DNA of 37,636 bases, from the NCBI GenBank assembly GCA_029211065.1, contig JARGFK010000038.1:1-37636 (forward strand). The letters are read 5' to 3'. Below the pieces are notes generated by a model. It saw only the letters and a program-made list of their open reading frames with translations. It made no database searches and had not been told where the DNA came from. The translations under genes and the position numbers were made by a program. This DNA comes from Desulfobacterales bacterium. GTDB taxonomy: Bacteria; Desulfobacterota; Desulfobacteria; Desulfobacterales; JARGFK01. How positions within the stretch are numbered: position 1 is the stretch's first letter; each line of letters opens with the position of its first letter. Positions 16,762 to 24,228 of this stretch are shown here, in pieces.

Positions 16762-16781
16762 CCCCGCAGTTGGCTGCGGGG
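16762..16781. repeat. GC-rich REP-like hairpin
   Basis: CCCCGCAG-TTGG-CTGCGGGG has perfect 8-base arms and a 4-base loop, followed by AGCTTCATTC. The same hairpin-plus-tail form (CCGCAG..CTGCGGGGAGCTTCATT) is common between genes of Desulfobacterota in my memory. It lies between the longer palindrome and the pckG promoter. Confidence 0.5.
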
Positions 16782-16866
16782 AGCTTCATTCAAAAATACC
16801 GGGACATGTCTTCATATAAACGACCGCTTTCGATTTTGGAGATTATGAATAACTTCTAAAATAATA

Positions 16867-16895
16867 TTGACTGTATGTCGTGTCTTATTTAATAT
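16867..16895 (+). promoter_or_regulatory. Sigma-70-type promoter of pckG
   Basis: TTGACT (16867-16872), a 17-base spacer and TAATAT (16890-16895) precede pckG by about 80 bases. AGGAGG at 16963-16968 lies 9 bases before the ATG. Confidence 0.6.
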
Positions 16896-16977
16896 GGAAT
16901 TATAAAAAATCAGCGGTGCGCTGTCTATAGATTACAGCAGGCTTTGAATTTCAATATATAAGAGGAGGATAAATTCT

Positions 16978-18771
16978 ATGACAACCCAGGTACGCAACAA
17001 AAAGCTGGATAATTGGGTAAAGGAAGTCACGGACATGTGCCGGCCTGACAATATTTACTGGTGCGACGGTTCCAGGGAAGAATACGACCGCCTGATGTCC
17101 CGGATGGTCCGGGACGGTAGCGCCATCCCGCTGAAAAACCGACCCAACAGCTTCCTGTTCCGTTCCGACCCCAGTGACGTGGCCCGGGTGGAAAAACGCA
17201 CCTATATCAGCACGCCGCTGAAGATAGAAGCCGGCCCCACCAATAATTGGATCGATCCGGATAAGCTGAAAACCACGTTAAAAGGCCTCTATGAGGGCTG
17301 TATGCAGGGCCGCACCCTGTACGTCATCCCTTTTTCCATGGGACCGATCGGGTCGCCCATTGCAAAAATCGGAGTCGAAATCACCGACAGTCCCTACGTT
17401 GTATGCAACATGCATATCATGACCCGCGTCAGCCCGAAGGTACTGGAAATCCTGGGAACTGACGGCGAGTTTATTCCGTGCCTGCATTCGGTCGGGGCGC
17501 CGCTGAAAAAAGGCCAAAAGGATGTTCCCTGGCCGTGCGCTCCCATCAAACAAAAATACATCAGCCATTTTCCGGATGAAAATCTCATCTGGTCCTACGG
17601 TTCCGGCTACGGCGGCAACGCCCTCCTGGGCAAAAAATGCCTGGCCCTGCGCATTGCATCCGCACTCGCCAGACGTGAAGGTTGGATGGCCGAACATATG
17701 CTGATATTGCGGTTGACCAATCCGGAAGGCCGCCGGTTCCATATTGCCGCTGCATTTCCATCCGCCTGCGGCAAAACGAACCTGGCCATGTTGCAGCCCA
17801 CGATTGCGGGCTGGAAATGTGAAACCATCGGCGATGATATTGCCTGGATGAAGATCGGGGCCGACGGCCGTCTGTACGCCATCAATCCGGAGTATGGTTT
17901 CTTTGGGGTTGCCCCCGGCACCTCCTATGAATCCAATCCCATGGCAATGGACACCATTAAGGAAAACATCATTTTTACAAACTGCGCGCTCACGGATGAC
18001 GGCGACATCTGGTGGGAGGGACTGGACGGCGACCCGCCGGACCATGCCATCGATTGGAAAGGGAACCAATGGAGCCTGGCCGCAGAAACCCCTGGTGCAC
18101 ATCCCAATGCCCGATTCACGGCCCCGGCAGCCCAGTGCCCCTCCATCTGTCCGGATTGGGAAAAACCCGAAGGGGTTCCCATCGATATTTTTATTTTCGG
18201 CGGCCGCCGCGCCAAAGTGGTTCCCCTGGTTCAGGAAGCCTACGATTGGGACCACGGTGTTTTTCTCGGCGCCACCGCCTCTTCCGAGACAACCGCGGCC
18301 AATATCGGCGATGTCGGCAAACTGCGGCGCGACCCCTTTGCCATGAAGCCGTTCTGCGGCTACAACATGGGAGATTATTTCCAGCACTGGCTGGACTTGG
18401 GTGACCGGCTGGGCGACAATGCACCCCGGATATTCTACGTCAACTGGTTCCGCAAAAGCCCGGAAGGTAAATTCCTGTGGCCCGGTTTCGGAGAAAACAG
18501 CCGGGTGTTGAAATGGATGTGCGAACGGGTCGAGGGTAAAGCCGGCGCGCAAAAAACCCCCATCGCCCTGATGCCGAACAAGGCCGACCTGGATCTGGAG
18601 GGCCTGGATATACCCCCTGAAAATATAACGGAGCTGTTAAAAGTCGATACTATCGCCTGGAAGGCTGAAGTGCCGGATATCCGCAAACACTTTGAACAAT
18701 TCGGAGACCGCCTGCCCAAAAGGTTGAAGGAACATCTCGAAAAGATGACTTCCCGCCTGGATCAGATGTAA
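16978..18771 (+). CDS. pckG: Phosphoenolpyruvate carboxykinase (GTP)
   Basis: 597 residues, the usual length of GTP-dependent PEPCK. It interconverts oxaloacetate + GTP with PEP + GDP + CO2, in gluconeogenesis or, in anaerobes, in the anaplerotic direction. Visible marks: the kinase-1a loop FPSACGKTN (260-268) with the reactive cysteine C264, the R-loop region [25 protein letters not shown] (206-221), the metal-site GDDIAWM, and the nucleotide-loop region FGGRR and [13 protein letters not shown]. Reading frame intact; strong promoter and ribosome site. Monocistronic, since a terminator-like hairpin follows within 130 bases. Confidence 0.97.
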   Translation: MTTQVRNKKLDNWVKEVTDMCRPDNIYWCDGSREEYDRLMSRMVRDGSAIPLKNRPNSFLFRSDPSDVARVEKRTYISTPLKIEAGPTNNWIDPDKLKTTLKGLYEGCMQGRTLYVIPFSMGPIGSPIAKIGVEITDSPYVVCNMHIMTRVSPKVLEILGTDGEFIPCLHSVGAPLKKGQKDVPWPCAPIKQKYISHFPDENLIWSYGSGYGGNALLGKKCLALRIASALARREGWMAEHMLILRLTNPEGRRFHIAAAFPSACGKTNLAMLQPTIAGWKCETIGDDIAWMKIGADGRLYAINPEYGFFGVAPGTSYESNPMAMDTIKENIIFTNCALTDDGDIWWEGLDGDPPDHAIDWKGNQWSLAAETPGAHPNARFTAPAAQCPSICPDWEKPEGVPIDIFIFGGRRAKVVPLVQEAYDWDHGVFLGATASSETTAANIGDVGKLRRDPFAMKPFCGYNMGDYFQHWLDLGDRLGDNAPRIFYVNWFRKSPEGKFLWPGFGENSRVLKWMCERVEGKAGAQKTPIALMPNKADLDLEGLDIPPENITELLKVDTIAWKAEVPDIRKHFEQFGDRLPKRLKEHLEKMTSRLDQM

Positions 18772-18852
18772 TTGACCGTAAATCTGCTATAAGTTGGGGG
18801 TTACGGATGGCGGCTGAAACGCCATACATCTGTTTATGTGCCGATTATAGCG

Positions 18853-18896
18853 GTTGTCAAAAAAACGTTCCGTTATCTCAACGTTTTTTCTACAAC
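18853..18896. terminator. Intrinsic terminator-like hairpin after pckG
   Basis: AAAAAACGTT (18860-18869) pairs with AACGTTTTTT (18880-18889) over a 10-base loop. The stem extends after a 2-base internal loop by GTTGT/ACAAC (18853-18857 and 18892-18896). The T-run lies inside the 3' arm, so the element is symmetric and could act on either strand. Not GC-rich; assigned from shape. Confidence 0.45.
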
Positions 18897-19013
18897 TGCT
18901 TATACCGCAATTCATTGTTTCGGAACTTTATTATGGAAAGCAGTATAGCCGAATACAGCGGATCAGCTATCCAGTTAATTTTGAACTACTGATTCATGGT
19001 TCCCGGCTTTATC

Positions 19014-19943
19014 ATGCAAAAAAAATATTCATTTGTTTTTTTCTATTTTTTTCTCTTATTTCTTCTCGGTCTGACGCTGAACGTTTCTCCTGCAGCGTCC
19101 CAATCCGAGAACAAATTAATCGATATCAATTGGTCTTTTTCCGCAGCGCCCATTTTTCAATCAGAAAGTGATCTGGATCGCGGCGGAAAATTCAGCCTCA
19201 ACCACTACCAGGTCCGGTGGGCCGCAACAAAATCGGTTTCCGATTCAACCCGTCTGGGATTCAGCATCGGGTATGATTACCTTGACTTTGACTTTTCCGG
19301 AACCATCGCTTTTTCCGGCACTGAGCCTTGGCGCGAGGTCCATCGCATCAGCTTCGCTTTGCCTGTTTATTACCGGGCGGACGAAGACTGGCAGCTTTTC
19401 ATCACCCCCTCGATAAATTTTTCAGGCGAATCTGATGCGGATTTCAGCGAATCTTTGAGATATGGCGTTGTAGCGACTGCGACGTATCGATTCAGCCCTG
19501 ATTTTTCTTTCGGCGCCGGTCTCGGCATCTTTCAAGGTCTGGAAGAAACCAACGTTTTTCCTTTTTTAGCGGTGTACTGGAAAATCGGTGAAAAATGGCT
19601 GATGGCAAATCCGTTCAGCGCCGGTCCCATCGGCCCTGCCGGCCTGGAGGTGACATACTCCCCTTCAGACCTCTGGGAATTGGGCGGCGGCGGTGCATTT
19701 CGCTCCAGTCGTTTTCGGTTGGATAACGATGGGTCGGCACCGGACGGTATCGGTGAGTCGTCCGGGTTGCCGGTCTGGATTCGGATTACGCGAAAATTCA
19801 GCCGGCAGTATAAACTGGATTTCTATGGCGGTGTTTTGCTCAACGGTGAACTCCGTATTGAAGACCGAAGCGGCCGCAAACTCGGCTCGGATGATTTCGA
19901 TCCGGCCGCCTTCATGGCGGTCAATATATCGGCAAGGTTTTAA
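19014..19943 (+). CDS. Outer-membrane beta-barrel protein (DUF6268-like), exported
   Basis: 309 residues from the preferred start. The signal peptide is MQKKYSFVFFYFFLLFLLGL ending near PAASQ. The rest alternates polar and hydrophobic residues in short strands with turns (FSLNHYQVRWAATKSV, LGFSIGYDYLDFDFSG, GVVATATYRFSPDFSFGAGLG), and the last residue is phenylalanine (NISARF), as in barrels inserted by BAM. An in-frame ATG at 18996 adds MVPGFI but gives a poorer signal peptide; neither start has a clear ribosome site. The function is unknown. It lies between pckG and the convergent methyltransferase operon and is probably transcribed alone. Confidence 0.7.
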   Translation: MQKKYSFVFFYFFLLFLLGLTLNVSPAASQSENKLIDINWSFSAAPIFQSESDLDRGGKFSLNHYQVRWAATKSVSDSTRLGFSIGYDYLDFDFSGTIAFSGTEPWREVHRISFALPVYYRADEDWQLFITPSINFSGESDADFSESLRYGVVATATYRFSPDFSFGAGLGIFQGLEETNVFPFLAVYWKIGEKWLMANPFSAGPIGPAGLEVTYSPSDLWELGGGGAFRSSRFRLDNDGSAPDGIGESSGLPVWIRITRKFSRQYKLDFYGGVLLNGELRIEDRSGRKLGSDDFDPAAFMAVNISARF

Positions 19944-19973
19944 TGGAAGCTATCTCAAACTTGAACCAAAATC

Positions 19974-20705
19974 CTATTTTTGAGATGGCTTCCAGTATTT
20001 ATCACCCCTTCGTCGGAAGCAGTTCCTGCTTTCACATATTTTACAGGGATAGTCGCGAAGTTTAACTTTTTTTCCAATGCCGATAATGCCGCTGACCGAC
20101 TTTATCGGCAGCATCAATGCTGATTCCGTCAGTTTTATACCGCAGAAATTCCCGGGCAGGAGCGAGAACAACTGCCGCTGGGCGGAAATGTCCCAATCAC
20201 AATAGCCCGGACTGAACCGGTTCGTAATCTTTCTCCCGCTGCGGCGCTCTGTCTCCGCAAGTTTTTGCTGGATGACATCCATGGCTTTTTCCACGGCCAC
20301 CGACCCGATCGTGTCCAGGATGTAGCCCTGGATCATATCTCCGTTTTCCATAGCGCTTTTTGACAGGTCGGAAATTCCGGACCCGATGGTACAGGCAAAA
20401 ACCGCAATCGATTCCGACCTTTGAATCTGGCGGCCGATGATTCGCCCGGTGGAAAATGTGACATTTTCCATCTCCAGCGTCGATCCGTCCGGAGCAAGAT
20501 CGATGGTGTAAAAACAGCGGTAGCCGCCCCGGATATCCATTCGGGCGGCGACATCGGCAAGCGCCTTATTGATCAGGTCCGGGAAAGGCGCCGGCGCCCC
20601 TTTTTCATATTGCCCCATGGCATTTGCAACATCCAGACCGTTAAGGCGCAAGCTTTCAAAGGACAGCATATATTCTTCTAAATCCTGATGAATCCGTCCA
20701 CTCAT
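19974..20705 (-). CDS. MetH activation-domain-like protein (corrinoid reactivation)
   Basis: 243 residues. The middle and end match the AdoMet-binding reactivation domain of cobalamin-dependent methionine synthase: FACTIGSGISDLSKSAMENGD, LDTIGSVAVEKAMD, then FSPGYCDWDISAQRQLFSLL and a LTESALMLPIKSVSGIIGIG segment. Such stand-alone proteins are thought to reductively methylate inactive Co(II) corrinoid. The C-terminal CKICESRNC (C-x2-C-x4-C) could hold a metal or cluster, an addition to the usual domain. It overlaps the methyltransferase gene by four bases (ATGA) and ends the operon, which fits a job in maintaining the corrinoid protein two genes upstream. Confidence 0.8.
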   Translation of the reverse strand: MSGRIHQDLEEYMLSFESLRLNGLDVANAMGQYEKGAPAPFPDLINKALADVAARMDIRGGYRCFYTIDLAPDGSTLEMENVTFSTGRIIGRQIQRSESIAVFACTIGSGISDLSKSAMENGDMIQGYILDTIGSVAVEKAMDVIQQKLAETERRSGRKITNRFSPGYCDWDISAQRQLFSLLPGNFCGIKLTESALMLPIKSVSGIIGIGKKVKLRDYPCKICESRNCFRRRGDKYWKPSQK

Positions 20706-21496
20706 TCCAGCACGCCCTCGCGATAGGCCCGGATCAATCCCATGCAGAATTCATCCCGGCCGCTGACAGCCAACGCTGCTTTCAATGCCCCGTAGAGTTG
20801 CCGGTCGGTGGGATCCATGATCACAGAATCCAGACCGCGCAGGATCGCCGCCGTTAAAAATGTCCGGTTCACCAGCTTCCGGCCGGGAAGGCCATACGAG
20901 ACATTCGTCAGCCCGCAGGTGGTATGAACGCCCGGAAACGCCTTCATAATCTTTTCAATGGCATTTAAGGTCTCCGTGGCAGACCGGATGTCGGTTGAGA
21001 GCGGATAGACCAGCGGATCAATATACAAGTCATCCAAGGCGATTCCCGCGGCAGTTACTTTTTCCACCAGCTTTTCGGCCAGCTTCACCTTGTCTTCGGC
21101 CGTTTCCGCCATGGCGTCCTTTGACTGACACAGGGCGATCACTTTGGCTTTCCGCTCTGCCGCCATGGGAAGGATGCCTTCCAAGCGCACAGGCTCAAGG
21201 GTAATGGAATTAATCATGGGTGCTTTTTTCGCCAGCGGAACCACGGCACTGATAACTTTCGGGTCCGGGCTGTCGATACAAAGGGGTTTGTCCGTAGCCG
21301 CCTGAACAGCCGCGATGATCCATTGGAGCTTTTCAATCTCTTCCCCCACAAAGGTGCCGGCATTGACATCGATGTAGTCGGCCCCGGCCAGGTCCTGGGC
21401 CTTGGCTTCGTTCCGGATAAATGCGGCGTCACCCGCTGTAATGGCAGCGGCAATGGTTTTCCTGGATGAGTTGATCCTCTCGGCGATAATAATCAC
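20702..21496 (-). CDS. Methyl-tetrahydrofolate:corrinoid methyltransferase (pterin-binding, MtgA/AcsE-like)
   Basis: 264 residues forming a single DHPS-like TIM barrel. Visible marks: MIIIAERINSSRKTIAAAI start, DLAGADYIDVNAGTF (~35-49), PLCIDSPDP (~71-79), DDLYIDPLVYPLSTD (~147-161), GLTNVSYGLPGRKLVNRTFL (~187-206). These are the pterin-contact strands of the AcsE/MtgA/MetH group. It moves a methyl group between THF and the corrinoid protein encoded upstream. The start is GTG with GGAGGG four to five bases before it. It is separated from the corrinoid gene by 198 bases that hold a mobile-type palindrome. Confidence 0.85.
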   Translation of the reverse strand: MIIIAERINSSRKTIAAAITAGDAAFIRNEAKAQDLAGADYIDVNAGTFVGEEIEKLQWIIAAVQAATDKPLCIDSPDPKVISAVVPLAKKAPMINSITLEPVRLEGILPMAAERKAKVIALCQSKDAMAETAEDKVKLAEKLVEKVTAAGIALDDLYIDPLVYPLSTDIRSATETLNAIEKIMKAFPGVHTTCGLTNVSYGLPGRKLVNRTFLTAAILRGLDSVIMDPTDRQLYGALKAALAVSGRDEFCMGLIRAYREGVLE

Positions 21497-21556
21497 GAAC
21501 CCTCCCGGATTTGTTCAAATGCAATTATTGATAATTTCGTAAAAAGTACTTCAATT

Positions 21557-21649
21557 GTCATGCCGGACTTGATCCGTCATCCAGAACCGTCTGAAATTCC
21601 TGGATTCCCGCCGCAGTTTATCCCGCACCTGATGCGGGGCGGGAATGAC
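21557..21649. repeat. REP/MITE-like element within the methyltransferase operon
   Basis: 93 bases bounded by GTCATGCC (21557-) and GGGAATGAC (-21649), which are near-inverted ends. Inside are a TCCAGAACC...CTGGA step, GATTCCCGCC against GGCGGGAATG, and a CCCGCA-CCTGA-TGCGGG hairpin. Strings of the form GTCATGCCGGACTTGATCCG...CTGGATTCCCG...GGGAATGAC are among the most widespread intergenic repeats of proteobacteria. It sits between the corrinoid and methyltransferase genes and may weaken or process the transcript. Confidence 0.65.
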
Positions 21650-21694
21650 GCAAGAGGCGCATTTTCGACTTTTTACATGATCATCATTATTGGG

Positions 21695-22330
21695 TTATGA
21701 GATAAAACCTCTGGCTATTTGGACGGCTTCGGCAGCATCTTTGCCATAGCCGTCCGCACCGATCTTTCCGGCAAAGGCGGCATCCACCGGGGCGCCTCCC
21801 ACCATGACCTTGATGTCTTTTCGCAGGCCGGTCTCTTCAAGGGATTCAATGACCCGGCGCATTTCAGGCATGGTCGTCGTCAATAAGGCCGACAGGCCCA
21901 GTATGTCGGGCTTTGTTTCCTTTACCTTTGCAATCAGGGTTTCAACGCTCTGGTCCACGCCCAGGTTGATGACGGTAAAACCGGCGCCTTCCAGCATCAT
22001 GATGACCAGGTTTTTTCCGATGTCGTGAACATCCCCCTTTACGGTGCACATCATGATGGTTCCCTTTGGTTCGGCGTTCTCTGATTTTAAAAGCGGTTTT
22101 ATAAGATCAAGACCCTTTTTCATGGTAACCGCCGCAACCAGCATTTCCGGAACAAAAATGGCGTTTTGACTGAATTGCCGACCCACCACATCCATGCCGG
22201 CGATCATGGCCTCATCGATGATCTTTTCAGGGCTTTCATTGTCGTCCAGGGCTTTTTTGACCAGAATCTCGATTTCCTTGTGGGCCCCGCTGATCACGGC
22301 CGCTTTAATGGTTTCAATATGGTCCGCCAT
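21695..22330 (-). CDS. Corrinoid (B12-binding) methyl-carrier protein
   Basis: 211 residues. An N-terminal helical cap domain (~1-85; IDEAMIAGMDVVGRQFSQN, FVPEMLVAAVTMKKG) is followed by a Rossmann-type B12 domain with the cobalt-ligand motif D100-V-H102-D-I-G105 and later LGLSALLTTTMPEMR and VGGAPVD. Close in form to MtbC/MtgC/MttC proteins. It shuttles methyl groups between a substrate methyltransferase and the THF enzyme encoded downstream. An upstream in-frame extension of 23 codons was rejected: AAGGAGG lies 11 bases before the ATG at 22330, and the extension overlaps the preceding gene. Confidence 0.92.
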   Translation of the reverse strand: MADHIETIKAAVISGAHKEIEILVKKALDDNESPEKIIDEAMIAGMDVVGRQFSQNAIFVPEMLVAAVTMKKGLDLIKPLLKSENAEPKGTIMMCTVKGDVHDIGKNLVIMMLEGAGFTVINLGVDQSVETLIAKVKETKPDILGLSALLTTTMPEMRRVIESLEETGLRKDIKVMVGGAPVDAAFAGKIGADGYGKDAAEAVQIARGFIS

Positions 22331-22370
22331 ACTGTTCACTTCCTCCTTGTGATTGGATTGTTTTTTGGTT

Positions 22371-23381
22371 TCAATACCCTTTGCGAACCGCTTTAACAAT
22401 CGCTTTTAGATTTTCAAGTGGCGTCGCCAAAGGGATGGCGCACTCCGGACCGATCATCTGAACCCCCGCCTCAATGGCATATCGGGCCTGTTGATAAACA
22501 TCTTCAGGAGTGCCCTGGTAAAGCACCTGGGCGTTGTTGATGTTGCCCACCAACGACATGCGGCTGCCGACCCTTTCCACGGCCGACCGGGCATCCACCG
22601 CCCACTCGAAATGGTAGGCATCGAATCCGGCATCGGCAAAGAGCTCCAGCCGGTCCGTACAGTTGCCGCAGACATGCAGGATCAGCGGCCCTTCTATTTC
22701 AGCCGTCAGGATTTTATGATAAGGCAGCAGCAGTTCTTCATAGTGATAGGCGCCCACCAGATTGCCGGTGGCATGATCAGCCAGTACGACAATATCGGCG
22801 CCGGCTCGAAACTGGGCTTTTGCCGAAGCAATGGTCACCGGCAACAGCTGGTCGAGCATTTTTCTGACTTTGTCCTTCTCCCCCAGTCCGATCTGGAGCA
22901 GAAAATTCTGGGTCCCCGCCATGTGGTAGGAAATCGTCCATGGCCCCATCACTTTTCCGATGATGGCAACCCGGCCCCCCAAATGACGCCGAAGAATCGA
23001 AAGCGCATCCAGCAGTACACGTATGGATGGCCTTTCCAGAAAATGTTCAGGGACGATGACATCGGAAAAATCTTCATATAAAAACGACTTGGTGTCCGGC
23101 ATCCTGTTTCTGTCTCCCCAATCCACCTCGCTGCCCAGGGCGGCCACCTCCTGGACCACACTGTACTCCGGCATGACCGTATCGAAGCCGACCATTTCGT
23201 GACCGGTCAGGGCCAATTCCGCCATGGCGTTTGCATCCAGGTGCGCTTCCGGGAATGAAACATGGGCCGCATCCATCAGATCGTGGCAGGCGATGGAGGT
23301 GGGGTTTACCGCCGGCGGCCGCTCACCCTTGCGGCCGTTGAAAAGGGCCGACATAACCAAATTATAGCTTGTTGACTTCAT
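22371..23381 (-). CDS. UroD/MtaA-like methyltransferase
   Basis: 336 residues of the uroporphyrinogen-decarboxylase superfamily, MtaA/MtbA/CmuA branch. The zinc-site motif is present: H236-x-C238 in LILHVCGNCTD, plus C314 in GPECAIPLATPLENLKA, as in methylcobamide:thiol methyltransferases. Conserved start MKSTSYNLVMSALFNGRKGERPP. Since a methyl-THF enzyme is the other partner of the corrinoid protein, this enzyme probably demethylates or methylates the unknown substrate through the zinc-bound thiol or a ligand. True heme-pathway UroD lacks the H-x-C motif, so that role is unlikely. First gene of the operon; ribosome site AGGAG 9-10 bases before the ATG. Confidence 0.85.
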   Translation of the reverse strand: MKSTSYNLVMSALFNGRKGERPPAVNPTSIACHDLMDAAHVSFPEAHLDANAMAELALTGHEMVGFDTVMPEYSVVQEVAALGSEVDWGDRNRMPDTKSFLYEDFSDVIVPEHFLERPSIRVLLDALSILRRHLGGRVAIIGKVMGPWTISYHMAGTQNFLLQIGLGEKDKVRKMLDQLLPVTIASAKAQFRAGADIVVLADHATGNLVGAYHYEELLLPYHKILTAEIEGPLILHVCGNCTDRLELFADAGFDAYHFEWAVDARSAVERVGSRMSLVGNINNAQVLYQGTPEDVYQQARYAIEAGVQMIGPECAIPLATPLENLKAIVKAVRKGY

Positions 23382-23435
23382 GATCTTTTCGCTCCTTGGG
23401 GTTTATCAGGCATAATCGTATAATGCTGCAGACCA

Positions 23436-23464
23436 TTTATAATCGCCAAATCTTTTTAGCGCAA
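23436..23464 (-). promoter_or_regulatory. Candidate promoter of the corrinoid methyltransferase operon
   Basis: On the minus strand TTGCGC (23459-23464), a 17-base spacer and TATAAA (23436-23441) lie about 55 bases before the UroD-like start. The gap to the divergent flavoprotein gene is AT-rich. No corrinoid riboswitch-like B12 box was recognised. Confidence 0.35.
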
Positions 23465-23577
23465 TTAAAAAAAACATTGAATCTCACCCGTAGATCGGTA
23501 CATGATAGATGTATTGAAAAAATACAAAAATTATGACTGCAAAATTCAAATAACCGTTTTGAACAGGGGAATTTAGA

Positions 23578-24186
23578 ATGCGGCGCAAGCACAGTGAAGT
23601 AACGGATACTGAAAAAATCGATCAGATTCTTCTATCGGCCACCATCGGCAGGCTGGCCACCAACGGCGCGGACGGGTATCCCTATATCACACCGGTAAAT
23701 TTCGTCTATTACAGGGGGAATATTTATTTTCACTGCGCCCCTAAAGGTGAAAAGCTGGACAACATCGCCAGGAATCCGAAAGTCTGCTTCCAGGTGGATA
23801 TACCCCTGGCCTATCTCGGCAAGGGGTATAACTTAAGCCGCAACAGCGATAACATCTGCGGCCTGCATCAATTCTATCATTGTGTCATCATACGCGGTGA
23901 GGCAAGGGTCGTTCCGGACAGTCCGCTTAAGATCGACGCCCTCAACGAATTGATTGCATCGCATGAAAACCACCGCGATTTTGAGAAGGTGCACGGCGAC
24001 CTGCCGGCCTACCATGCCTGCACGGTGGTGGAAATCAGACCTGAAACAATATCCGCCAAAAGTGATTTGCATCAAAAAAAATCCGCCGAAGAAAGATTGG
24101 CCATGGCGAAATATCTTAAAACCGGCCGCGTGCCGAAAGGGATTGAAACGATTAAAGCGTTCGGCTTTGATCCGGCGGAAATATAA
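23578..24186 (+). CDS. Pyridoxamine-phosphate-oxidase-fold flavoprotein (NimA-like)
   Basis: 202 residues. The split-barrel FMN-binding fold is shown by MRRKHSEVTDTEKIDQILLS, IGRLATNGADGYPYITPVNF (about 22-42), YFHCAPKGEKLDNI and VCFQVD, the pattern of the NimA / nitroimidazole-resistance branch. H-C-A in strand 4 is typical. A C-terminal tail (EERLAMAKYLKTGRVPKGIE) is usual for longer members. Substrate unknown; relatives reduce small molecules or bind heme or F420. Divergent from the methyltransferase operon and followed 42 bases later by a ferredoxin-like gene, suggesting a shared electron route (inference). Confidence 0.8.
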   Translation: MRRKHSEVTDTEKIDQILLSATIGRLATNGADGYPYITPVNFVYYRGNIYFHCAPKGEKLDNIARNPKVCFQVDIPLAYLGKGYNLSRNSDNICGLHQFYHCVIIRGEARVVPDSPLKIDALNELIASHENHRDFEKVHGDLPAYHACTVVEIRPETISAKSDLHQKKSAEERLAMAKYLKTGRVPKGIETIKAFGFDPAEI

Positions 24187-24228
24187 TCCGGCACAACTGT
24201 CGGCGGTGTTAAATGAAGGAGAGCTGCA

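Larger units (their letters stand above)
16426..16977. other. 552-base gap between TAXI binding protein and pckG
   Basis: Divergent regulatory region without a credible gene. It holds a 20-base inverted repeat, a GC-rich hairpin and the pckG promoter, each listed separately. The phrase CTCAACTGAGCGTAGTCGGG (16714-16733) resembles interspersed strings seen in relatives. A 116-codon open stretch across the repeats has no protein-like features and is rejected. Confidence 0.5.

Noticed and set aside
17278-18552. 424-codon minus-strand open frame opposite pckG
   Set aside because: Shadow of pckG, which is intact and has promoter, ribosome site and catalytic motifs.
23382-23577. Cobalamin riboswitch before the corrinoid operon
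   Set aside because: I see no B12-box-like GCCACTG string or multi-helix leader; the region is simply AT-rich.
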